Positions 57,405-64,000 of a DNA stretch of 64,000 nt are shown piece by piece. The position numbers were made by a program, and so were the translations under genes. The notes beneath the pieces are model-generated. The model was given only the letters and a program-made list of their open reading frames with translations, had not been told where the DNA came from and did not search any database. The DNA comes from Stenotrophomonas maltophilia (GTDB lineage: Bacteria; Pseudomonadota; Gammaproteobacteria; Xanthomonadales; Xanthomonadaceae): contig NZ_CP037858.1 in assembly GCF_006974125.1 (NCBI RefSeq), positions 3,534,001 through 3,598,000 of the forward strand. The letters run 5' to 3'. Numbering within the stretch: the stretch's first letter is position 1; every line of letters begins with the position of its first letter.

Positions 57405-59029
57405 GCGCTGGCCTCCGCTTCGGTCGCTTCGACTGATGCCTTCGGCGCTGCTGCTGCAGCGGCGCGCTTCTTCTTCTCGGCCGCAGACAGCGGTGGTGTC
57501 CAGTGCTGCATGCGCCAGCCGCATAGTGCCAGCATCGCGCCGAAGGCGATCATCGACAGGTCGAAGCCGGCCAGCACCCAATCACCGCTGCGCAGCGTGA
57601 CGCCCAGGTGGGCGTGCGTGGTCAGGGCATTGACCACTGGCACCAGCGCGAACGCCGCCGCACCGAGGTACAGCTGCCACGCCCACATCATCCGTTTGGG
57701 CCAGATGAAGGCCGCCAGCAGTGCCGCACCCCAGGCATAGAAGAACACGTTGGCCTCGGCGCTGGAGCGCTCGGCGATGTCCAGCGGCAGCAGGCGGTTG
57801 CCCCAGAAGTGGGCTGCGAAGGCGATTGGCAGGCCGGCGACGGTGCCGATGTTCAGCGCATCGACCAGGCGCAGGCCGAAGCCGGTGTGTCCACTCTTGG
57901 CATGCTTCGGCCGTTCCTTCACCGCCCACAGCACCACGCCGCTGGCCACCATCAGGCAGCCGACCAGGCCGGACAGGAAGAACAACGCGCGCAGGCCCCA
58001 GTCGGCAAAACGTGCCAGATGCAGGCCGTACAGCACGCCACGGGTGGCGGTGGCGCCACCGGAGGGCGGTGTTTCTTCCAGCAGCGCACCGCTGACCATG
58101 TTGTAGCGCACGGCCGGGGTGTCGGTGGACAGTCGCTTGCCGTCGCGCTGGCGGATATCGATCACCGCATTGGCCGCGCCCGGATTGGACACGGTGAAGC
58201 CGGCCACTTCCACGCCGTGCCAATGCGCGCGTGCGCTGTCCAGCAGCTGTGCGATCGGCAGCGGCGCGGCGCGGCCTTCGGCCGGTGCGGTCACCTCCGG
58301 CATGCCACCGAAGGCCTCGAAGAAGAACTTGTCCTCATCCTGCGGGTAGGCCACCTTCACCCCCCACGGCAGGTACATGATCATCAACGTCACAATGCCG
58401 GTGTAGGTGATCATCGCGTGGTACGGCAGCGCCATCACCGCACTGACGTTGTGGAAGTCGAGCCAGGAGCGCAGGCCCTTGTCCTTGCGGAAGGTGAAGA
58501 AGTCCTTGAAGATTTTCTTGTGGGTGATGACGCCGGTGATGATCGCTACCAGCATGAACATCGCGCAGAAGCCGACCAGGTAGCGCGCCCACAGCACCGG
58601 GATGTAGTGCAGGTCGAAGTGCAGGCGGTAGAAGAAGTCGCCGCCGCGGGTCTCGCGCGCTTTCAACTCCTGGCCGGTGTTCGGGTCCAGCGTGGCGTCG
58701 CCGAAGCCACCGCGGCGGCCACGGCTGGGGTCGGCCAGCTCCGGTGGCAACCGCCAGAACATCTGCATGGCCGGGTTGCGCGGCTGCGGCAGTGTGACGA
58801 ACCAGTTCTCGGCCTGGCCGGCATTGGCCTGCAGGTAGTCCACCGCGCGCTGCGCGGACACATCGATGCTGACCTTGTTGGCCGGCAGCTCCGGGCGCAT
58901 CCAGCGGCTGATTTCCTCGCGGTAGTAACTGGCTGTGCCGGCCATGAAGATCAGCAGCAGCAACCAGCCGACCAGCAGTCCGGTCCAGGTGTGCAGCCAG
59001 GCCATCGATTGGCGGAATCCGTTCTTCAT
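57401..59029 (-). CDS. PepSY-associated membrane protein, probable ferrisiderophore reductase-like
   Basis: A 542-residue inner-membrane protein. It starts FRQSMAWLHTWTGLLVGWLL (the His-containing first helix of PepSY_TM proteins), then has RLHFDLHYIPVLWARYLVGF, a large periplasmic loop and about four further helices. The C-terminal 30 residues are Ala/Lys/Glu-rich. Members of this family reduce or strip iron from siderophores after uptake (FoxB/PiuB-like proposals); conserved membrane His residues (H11, LHFDLHY, DFHNVSAVMALPYHAM) could bind haem. ATG 59029 fits the helix and overlaps the DUF3649 stop. Confidence 0.88.
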   Translation of the reverse strand: MKNGFRQSMAWLHTWTGLLVGWLLLLIFMAGTASYYREEISRWMRPELPANKVSIDVSAQRAVDYLQANAGQAENWFVTLPQPRNPAMQMFWRLPPELADPSRGRRGGFGDATLDPNTGQELKARETRGGDFFYRLHFDLHYIPVLWARYLVGFCAMFMLVAIITGVITHKKIFKDFFTFRKDKGLRSWLDFHNVSAVMALPYHAMITYTGIVTLMIMYLPWGVKVAYPQDEDKFFFEAFGGMPEVTAPAEGRAAPLPIAQLLDSARAHWHGVEVAGFTVSNPGAANAVIDIRQRDGKRLSTDTPAVRYNMVSGALLEETPPSGGATATRGVLYGLHLARFADWGLRALFFLSGLVGCLMVASGVVLWAVKERPKHAKSGHTGFGLRLVDALNIGTVAGLPIAFAAHFWGNRLLPLDIAERSSAEANVFFYAWGAALLAAFIWPKRMMWAWQLYLGAAAFALVPVVNALTTHAHLGVTLRSGDWVLAGFDLSMIAFGAMLALCGWRMQHWTPPLSAAEKKKRAAAAAAPKASVEATEAEASA

Positions 59030-59340
59030 GCCCAGGCCCCCATCAGGCGCGCAATGCCTGCCATCAGCAGGGCCGGGACGAGGATGCCCACCCATGCGCG
59101 CAGCGCGCTGCGGGTGGCGAATGCCCACAGTGCGGCACAGGCGGCGACCAGGATCGCCAGCAGCATGCCGGTCAGCACGGTCTGCCCGCGCGCGCCGGGC
59201 AGCGCCACCGCGCAGAACACGCTGGTCACCGAGGCCAGCGCATAGCCGCCGAAGATCGCGGCCAACGAACGTGACAGCACGCCCCAGCGCGGGTTGGAGA
59301 AGAAGGTGCGGGGGCTGGCGGTTGCGGGCGAGCGGTCCAC
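59026..59340 (-). CDS. DUF3649-family small membrane protein
   Basis: A 104-residue protein with three membrane segments (SRSLAAIFGGYALASVTSVF; TVLTGMLLAILVAACAALWA; AWVGILVPALLMAGIARLMG). The first segment matches the DUF3649 pattern. It lies between the TonB receptor and PepSY genes, the usual order of this iron-uptake module, and overlaps the PepSY start (ATGA). GTG 59340 has AGGA 7 bases upstream and is preferred over ATG 59382. Confidence 0.82.
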   Translation of the reverse strand: MDRSPATASPRTFFSNPRWGVLSRSLAAIFGGYALASVTSVFCAVALPGARGQTVLTGMLLAILVAACAALWAFATRSALRAWVGILVPALLMAGIARLMGAWA

Positions 59341-59446
59341 GGCATTCCTGCAGGTTTCAGTGGAAGAAGGCAGGCGCACCACTGTGCGCCGGAGGAGGCC
59401 ATCCCTGGCCTGGCACTGGTCGCAGAACCGGTGCCATCCATCAGGG

Positions 59447-61645
59447 TCAGAGCTTCCAGCGCAGCGTCACGGTGACATTGCGTGGTTCGCCCCAGTACAC
59501 GCCGTTGTAGAAACCGACGTTGTTGAAATACTTCTTGTCCAGCAGGTTGTTGATGTTCAGCTGGGCGCTGAAGTTCTCGTTGAAGCGGTAGCCGCCGGCG
59601 AGGTTGACCAGGTAGAACGCGTCCTGGGTGATCCTGGCCTTGCTGCGATCGGCCTTGGTGCTGTTGTTCCAGATGCTGCTCTGCCAGGTCACGCCACCAC
59701 CCAGCCAGAAGCGACCGTCGATACCGCCGGGGCGCCAGCTGCTGTTGAGCCGGAAGGTGTCCTGTGGGGCGGTCGTCCGCTGCAGGACGCCGTCCTTGTT
59801 GCGGATGACGGTATGGGCGAAACCGGCCGAGACGTTCCACTGCTCGCCGATGCTGCCCTGGGTTTCGATCTCCCAGCCCTTGACCTTGTTGCCCTTGCCG
59901 GTGGAGCGGTAGGCCTGGCTGCCATCGGGCAGCGAGTTCACCGGCACCGAATCATCGATCTCGGCGACGTTGTCCTGCTTGCCCTCGAATACGGCGGCCG
60001 AGGCATTGAGCAGGCCGCCGAAGAACTCGGCCTTGACGCCCGCTTCGTACATGTTGCCAACCACCGGCTCCAGGTAGTTGCTATTGCGGTCGCGGTAGTT
60101 CTGCGGCTTGAAGATGTCGGTGTAGCTGACATAGCCGCTGAAGATCGAATTGAAGTCGTAGACCAGGCCGGCATACGGGGTGAGCATGTCGTCCGGCCTG
60201 TAGCCGGTGCGGGTGGTGCGGTTGCGGTTGCCATTGGCATCGTAGCCATAAGCCCAGCTGCGGGTTTCCCAGCTGCCGTAGCGCGCGCCGACCACCGCCA
60301 GCAGCGGGTCGGCCAGGCGCAGGCGCGCGGCAACGTAGGCTGCGCGCTGGCGCAGTTCATTCTGCGACGACAGCCTGCCCAGCCGGGTTACCGGAAGCAC
60401 CGGCACATTGCCGGTCCAGTGGCGCCAGTCCGGCACCATGGCATAAGCATCGTCGTAGTCGAAGTCCATGCCTTCCGACTCGCCCTTGCGCACCGACTGG
60501 CCCAGGCCGAACACCAGTTCATGCTCGCGACCGAACAGCTGGAACGGGCCACCGACGTTGACGTCGAACACGTCCATCGTACTGTGCTCGTTGAAGTGCG
60601 AGATGTAGGCGGTGACGCCGGTTCCATCGGCACGCGGATTGCCGGCTGCGCCGTACCAGACGCTGCCGTCGGTATCACGCACGGCGTGGCTGATATTGCC
60701 CTTCACCGACCAGCCGTTGCCGAGCTGCTGCTCCAGCCGCGCGAAGCTGGTCTTCTCCACGATCGGCCAGGCGCTCCACGAGGCCGACAGGTTGGTCGAG
60801 CGTGGCAGGTTGGCTGGCGCGCCATCGGCACCCCAGTACGGCACCACGCCCCAGGTCACGCCGGTGGTACGGGGCGACTGGTATTCGTAGCCCACTTCGA
60901 ACAGCGTGTTGTCGCTCAGGTCGGCCTGCACGATGCCGTAGAACACATCCTTGTCGAGCGAATAGACATCACGGAACGAATCGCTCTGCTGCTTGGCCGC
61001 GACCACGCGCGCACGGATGCGTCCGTCCCAGGCAACCGGACCACCGAGGTCGGCTTCCAGGCGGCGGTTGCCCCAGCGTCCCACGGTGAGGTTGGCGCCC
61101 ATCTGGAAGGTATCGGTGGGGCGCTTGCGGATCATGCTGATGGTGCCGGAGGGATCGCCGGCGCCGGTGGTCAGGCCAGTGGCGCCACGGATCACCTCGA
61201 TGCGATCGTAGATCACGTTGTCGGTATTGGTCTTGACCGAGCCACCGAACGTGTTGAGCATGCCGTCGATCTGGAAATTGTCGATGGTGTAGCCGCGCGA
61301 GACATAGTTGATGCGCTCGCTGTCGGTGACCGACACGCTGACGCCGGTCACCTGGCCCATCACGTCCGACAGCGAGAACAGGCCCATGTCGTCCAGGCGC
61401 TGGCGGGTGATGACCGTCACCGACTGCGGCGTCTCGCGCAACGACAGGTCCAGCCTGGTCGCGCTGCGCGCGTTCTTTACCGTGTAGCTGTTCGGGATCT
61501 CGCCATCGGCGGTCACCTTTACGGTGTCCAGCGTGCGCGCGGAAGATTCGGCGGTGCCGTCGGCGTGTGCCAGCGGAGCGATCATCAGTGCGGTCACGGC
61601 CAGGGCCAGCAGAGAGGGACGAGGGAGGTTCAGCGGCATTGCCAT
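59447..61645 (-). CDS. TonB-dependent siderophore receptor (FhuE/FpvA-like)
   Basis: A 732-residue outer-membrane receptor. A signal peptide ends in APLAHAD. The TonB box region (ARTLDTVKVTADG) and plug domain (RETPQSVTVITRQRLDDMGL, GYTIDNFQIDGMLNTFGGSV, IEVIRGATGLTTGAGDPSGT) are followed by a 22-strand barrel ending in ...VTVTLRWKL. No N-terminal signalling (STN) domain is present. The plug and LDKKYFNNVG motifs are those of hydroxamate or catecholate ferrisiderophore receptors; the ligand cannot be named. First gene of the cluster with DUF3649, PepSY and DUF3325 genes; a Fur-box-like site lies upstream. Confidence 0.93.
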   Translation of the reverse strand: MAMPLNLPRPSLLALAVTALMIAPLAHADGTAESSARTLDTVKVTADGEIPNSYTVKNARSATRLDLSLRETPQSVTVITRQRLDDMGLFSLSDVMGQVTGVSVSVTDSERINYVSRGYTIDNFQIDGMLNTFGGSVKTNTDNVIYDRIEVIRGATGLTTGAGDPSGTISMIRKRPTDTFQMGANLTVGRWGNRRLEADLGGPVAWDGRIRARVVAAKQQSDSFRDVYSLDKDVFYGIVQADLSDNTLFEVGYEYQSPRTTGVTWGVVPYWGADGAPANLPRSTNLSASWSAWPIVEKTSFARLEQQLGNGWSVKGNISHAVRDTDGSVWYGAAGNPRADGTGVTAYISHFNEHSTMDVFDVNVGGPFQLFGREHELVFGLGQSVRKGESEGMDFDYDDAYAMVPDWRHWTGNVPVLPVTRLGRLSSQNELRQRAAYVAARLRLADPLLAVVGARYGSWETRSWAYGYDANGNRNRTTRTGYRPDDMLTPYAGLVYDFNSIFSGYVSYTDIFKPQNYRDRNSNYLEPVVGNMYEAGVKAEFFGGLLNASAAVFEGKQDNVAEIDDSVPVNSLPDGSQAYRSTGKGNKVKGWEIETQGSIGEQWNVSAGFAHTVIRNKDGVLQRTTAPQDTFRLNSSWRPGGIDGRFWLGGGVTWQSSIWNNSTKADRSKARITQDAFYLVNLAGGYRFNENFSAQLNINNLLDKKYFNNVGFYNGVYWGEPRNVTVTLRWKL

Positions 61646-61850
61646 CGGTGCGATTCCATGCAGGACGAAACAGGCGATGGAATGCGCGGACGCAGCAGCC
61701 GTGCGCTCCGCGCACGTCGCCCAGCGAGTCCCATCGACGGTGCGCCACCCGCGCAGTGAGGGTGACCCGGTAGTCGGGGGATGTACACGGGCGAAGGGGC
61801 GGGTGGGTGCGTGCTTCCGTGCCCCGCTTGGCTAAGCGTACAACCGATTA

Positions 61851-61869
61851 GCAAATGATAGGCATTCGC
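61851..61869. promoter_or_regulatory. Fur-box-like site upstream of the siderophore receptor
   Basis: GCAAATGATAGGCATTCGC matches the Fur consensus GATAATGATAATCATTATC at about 12 of 19 positions, with the ATGATA/CATT core. An overlapping AATGATAGGCATTCGCATTT core continues to 61873. It is about 205 bases before the receptor start. Confidence 0.65.
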
Positions 61870-61916
61870 ATTTCGTTAATCAAGCGTGACGGCGCCCGCT
61901 CCCGTGCAGGGAGGCT

Positions 61917-63203
61917 TCAGAAGCGGAAAAGGACCGTCGCAGCGTGCAGCAGCAGGCCGATCAGCCCGCCGACCAGGGTGCCGTTGAAGCGGATGAACTG
62001 CAGGTCACGGCCCACGCTCAGTTCCAGCTGTTCGACCAGGTGCCGCTCGTCCCAGCCCTTCACAGTCTGCGCGATATGCGTGGTCACGCCTTCGCGCAGG
62101 CGCCCGGTCAGGCGCTGCGCACCTTCCATCAGATGCTGGTTCAGTGCCTCGCGCAGCGCCGGGTCGGCCTGCAGGCTGGCACCGAGCGAACCCAGGCTGC
62201 GCTGCAGGTGGCCGACCAGCGCCGAATCCTCGCGCTGCAGGTCCGCTCGCAGGCTGGCGTGGATGCGCGCCCACAGCCCCTGCACGTACTCCTGCAGGGC
62301 CGGGTGGTCGATCATTTCCTGCTTGAGCTGCTCGATGCGCTCGGCCAGCGCCGGATCCTCGCGCAGGCGCTGCACGTAGTTCTGCAACCAGGTCTCGTAG
62401 TCCTGGCGCAGCGGGTGCTGCGGCTCGGCCAGCACCTGCTGCAGCTCTTCCAGCACCGCGCGGGCCAGGCGTTCGGCCAGGCTGTCGCCGATCTCATCGA
62501 TCGGCTTGACCCAGTTCACCGTGCTCGACAGCGTCGGCCATTCGCGCTGGATGTAGCGCACGATCAGCTGCGAGGCGCGTTCTTTCACCTCAGGCTGCTC
62601 CAGCCAGCGGCCCAGCCGTTGCAGGCCCTCGTCCAGCACGCGTTGATGGCGACCATCGGCGGTCAGCAGGGCCGGCAGTTCACCGGCAGTGGCAGCTGCA
62701 TTCCACTGCCGCAGCTGCTGTACCACGAAGCCGTGCAGTTGCCGGCGCACGGCGGTTTCGTCGAAGAAATCCAGCGCCTGCAGCGCCCAGCCGCGGGCCA
62801 TGTCGGCCAGCATGCGCGAGCGTGCCGGGTCGGCCAGCCAGCTGCCAAGGCGGCTGGCCGGATCGAATACCTGCAGCTTGGCCAGCAGCACGCCCGGCTC
62901 CAGGAACTGGTCGCGCACGAACAGCGCCAGGCTGTCGCCGATGCGCTCCTTGCTGCGCGGGATGATCGCGGTGTGCGGAATCGGCAGGCCCATCGGCCGC
63001 CGGAACAGCGCGACCACGGCGAACCAGTCGGCCAGCGCGCCCACGGCCGCGGCTTCGCAGAAAGCCGAAACCCAGGCCCAGATGCCGCGCTCGCCCTGCC
63101 AGTGGCTGACCGCGAAACCGGCCAGCATCAACAGCAGCAGGCCCAGCGCGAGGGCTTTCAGGCGCCGCAGCTGAGCGCGGCGCGGATCGATGGCAGACGT
63201 CAT
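61917..63203 (-). CDS. DUF445-family membrane-anchored protein
   Basis: A 428-residue protein with one hydrophobic segment near the start (LALGLLLLMLAGFAVSHWQG) and one at the C-terminus (LVGGLIGLLLHAATVLFRF). The family segment WVSAFCEAAAVGALADWFAV VALFRRPMGLPIPHTAIIPR is followed by IGDSLALFVRDQFL. The central 250 residues are mostly helical, probably coiled coil. DUF445 proteins are poorly characterised; some have been linked to spore or envelope structure in other phyla. It is a single gene between the receptor gene and a SMAG pair. Confidence 0.88.
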   Translation of the reverse strand: MTSAIDPRRAQLRRLKALALGLLLLMLAGFAVSHWQGERGIWAWVSAFCEAAAVGALADWFAVVALFRRPMGLPIPHTAIIPRSKERIGDSLALFVRDQFLEPGVLLAKLQVFDPASRLGSWLADPARSRMLADMARGWALQALDFFDETAVRRQLHGFVVQQLRQWNAAATAGELPALLTADGRHQRVLDEGLQRLGRWLEQPEVKERASQLIVRYIQREWPTLSSTVNWVKPIDEIGDSLAERLARAVLEELQQVLAEPQHPLRQDYETWLQNYVQRLREDPALAERIEQLKQEMIDHPALQEYVQGLWARIHASLRADLQREDSALVGHLQRSLGSLGASLQADPALREALNQHLMEGAQRLTGRLREGVTTHIAQTVKGWDERHLVEQLELSVGRDLQFIRFNGTLVGGLIGLLLHAATVLFRF

Positions 63204-63237
63204 GCGGGGAGTCTAACCGGCACGGCATGAGCATCTG

Positions 63238-63313
63238 GTAGTGCCGGCCGCTGGCCGGCATCCTCAACGCACCCGGAACGTTCATGGGGGTGCCGGCCAG
63301 CGGCCGGCACTAC
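63238..63313. repeat. SMAG palindrome pair
   Basis: GTAGTGCCGGCCGCTGGCCG at 63238 and the inverted copy ending CTAC at 63313, separated by about 30 bases. It lies between the DUF445 gene and the ParB-like gene. Confidence 0.84.
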
Positions 63314-63321
63314 CCGTTGGT

Positions 63322-64000
63322 TCAGAGCGCTTCGAGCTGCTTGCGCAGCGCGGCCAGCTGCGCGCGCAGGGTGTCGTTCTCGCGGGTCAGGGCGACCACG
63401 CGACGGCGCAGCGCCGGTGCATCCTCGCCCAATTGTTCCAGTGCCGACAGCACTTCGGCATCGCGGCTGGCGATCTCGTCCTCATCCGCTTCCTCGAAAT
63501 CCATCTCGGCCGGTTCAGGCTTCGGCGCGCGCGGCTTGCGCTTGGACTCGCGCACGCGCTTGGCGGCCTGCTTCAGCTCGTCCTTGCCACCGGCGGCGGC
63601 GGCGCGCTGTTCTTCTTCGGGCAGGTCGGCCACGGCCGCGGCGGCGCTGATCGAGATCATGCCGGCCTTCACCGCTTCCACCACCTCGGCCGCGGCCTGG
63701 GCATGGATGCGTTCGATCATGCCGACCTGGCTGGTGCTCAGCTTGGCTTCGCGGGCCAGTTCGGCGCGGCTGACCTTCGGTGCCGGCTCCCACGGCGGGC
63801 CGTCTTCACCAGCCTCATCAGCCATCTCGGCCGTGCCATCGCTCTCGCGCTGCAGCTGGGCCTGCTCGACCTGCTTGCGGGCGGCCAGGATGTCGCGCTT
63901 GCGCAGCGCCAGCACGCCGCGCTGGAAGTCGGATACGCTGCGGCGGCCCAGGTGCTGCTCGATCATCCACAGGTGCACGTCTTCCATGCTCTGGAAGCGG
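63322..64000 (-). CDS. ParB-like / plasmid-partition-related protein, 5' end outside window
   Basis: The visible C-terminal about 226 residues run off the window at 64000. FQSMEDVHLWMIEQHLGRRS followed by VSDFQRGVLALRKRDILAAR is the end of a ParB-N-like domain as found in chromosomal ParB-related proteins. A helix-turn-helix-like stretch (VSRAELAREAKLSTSQVGMI) follows, with Ala- and acid-rich regions and a coiled-coil end (LRRRVVALTRENDTLRAQLA). It may be a DNA-binding accessory protein and is not necessarily the main chromosomal ParB. No ParA gene is visible in the window. Confidence 0.75.
   Translation of the reverse strand, partial: RFQSMEDVHLWMIEQHLGRRSVSDFQRGVLALRKRDILAARKQVEQAQLQRESDGTAEMADEAGEDGPPWEPAPKVSRAELAREAKLSTSQVGMIERIHAQAAAEVVEAVKAGMISISAAAAVADLPEEEQRAAAAGGKDELKQAAKRVRESKRKPRAPKPEPAEMDFEEADEDEIASRDAEVLSALEQLGEDAPALRRRVVALTRENDTLRAQLAALRKQLEAL

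Overview
The window looks like a chromosomal segment of a Stenotrophomonas species, most likely the S. maltophilia group. Reasons: high GC; many GTAG-headed short palindromes (the SMAG/REP type known from S. maltophilia); and two efflux operons whose layout matches the S. maltophilia EmrRCAB and MacABC systems, plus an AmpDI-like amidase. No phage, plasmid, insertion sequence or CRISPR array was seen. Most of the window is ordinary core genome.

Layout. 1-3618: end of glnD, then dapD, an unknown gene, an ArsC/Spx-like gene and dapE (lysine/peptidoglycan precursor supply). 3668-6574: a Sel1-repeat lipoprotein, then asnB preceded by an Asn-rich leader peptide and an intrinsic terminator that together look like a ribosome-dependent attenuator. 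6580-13599: CPA2 antiporter, penicillin-acylase-like hydrolase, bacterioferritin, parC. 13660-19431: an AraC regulator divergent from emrRCAB. 19625-21936: three identical tRNA-Leu(CAG) genes, with a LysR/TauE pair between the first two. 22065-25950: rnr, a GFA-family gene, rlmB. 26334-36522: macABC, a divergent two-component system, and a large propeller/GGDEF sensor. 36858-37508: rnt. 37629-40142: a four-gene hvfABCD (bufferin/oxazolin-type copper RiPP) operon. 40410-48479: phoU-pstBACS, a second pstS and a porin, with Pho-box-like sites before each of the three transcription units. 48561-56919: nth, a small gene, an enoyl-CoA hydratase, an FKBP-like protein, a DUF1289-NUDIX fusion, a sulfurtransferase, ampD, a small hydrolase and rlmKL. 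57075-61645: an iron-siderophore uptake cluster (TonB receptor, DUF3649, PepSY, DUF3325) with a Fur-box-like site. 61917-64000: a DUF445 protein and a truncated ParB-like gene.

Functional themes are amino-acid supply, drug and envelope stress efflux, phosphate and iron acquisition, copper handling by a modified peptide, and RNA maintenance. The intergenic space is rich in structure: SMAG palindromes, a separate GGGGTCAGATCCC-type palindrome family, and a four-copy nested-palindrome family whose stems differ between copies while keeping base pairing.

The two items most worth follow-up are the asnB attenuator (4644-4801) and the hvfABCD operon. The nested-palindrome family is third. All calls were made by reading the sequence; no database search was run.
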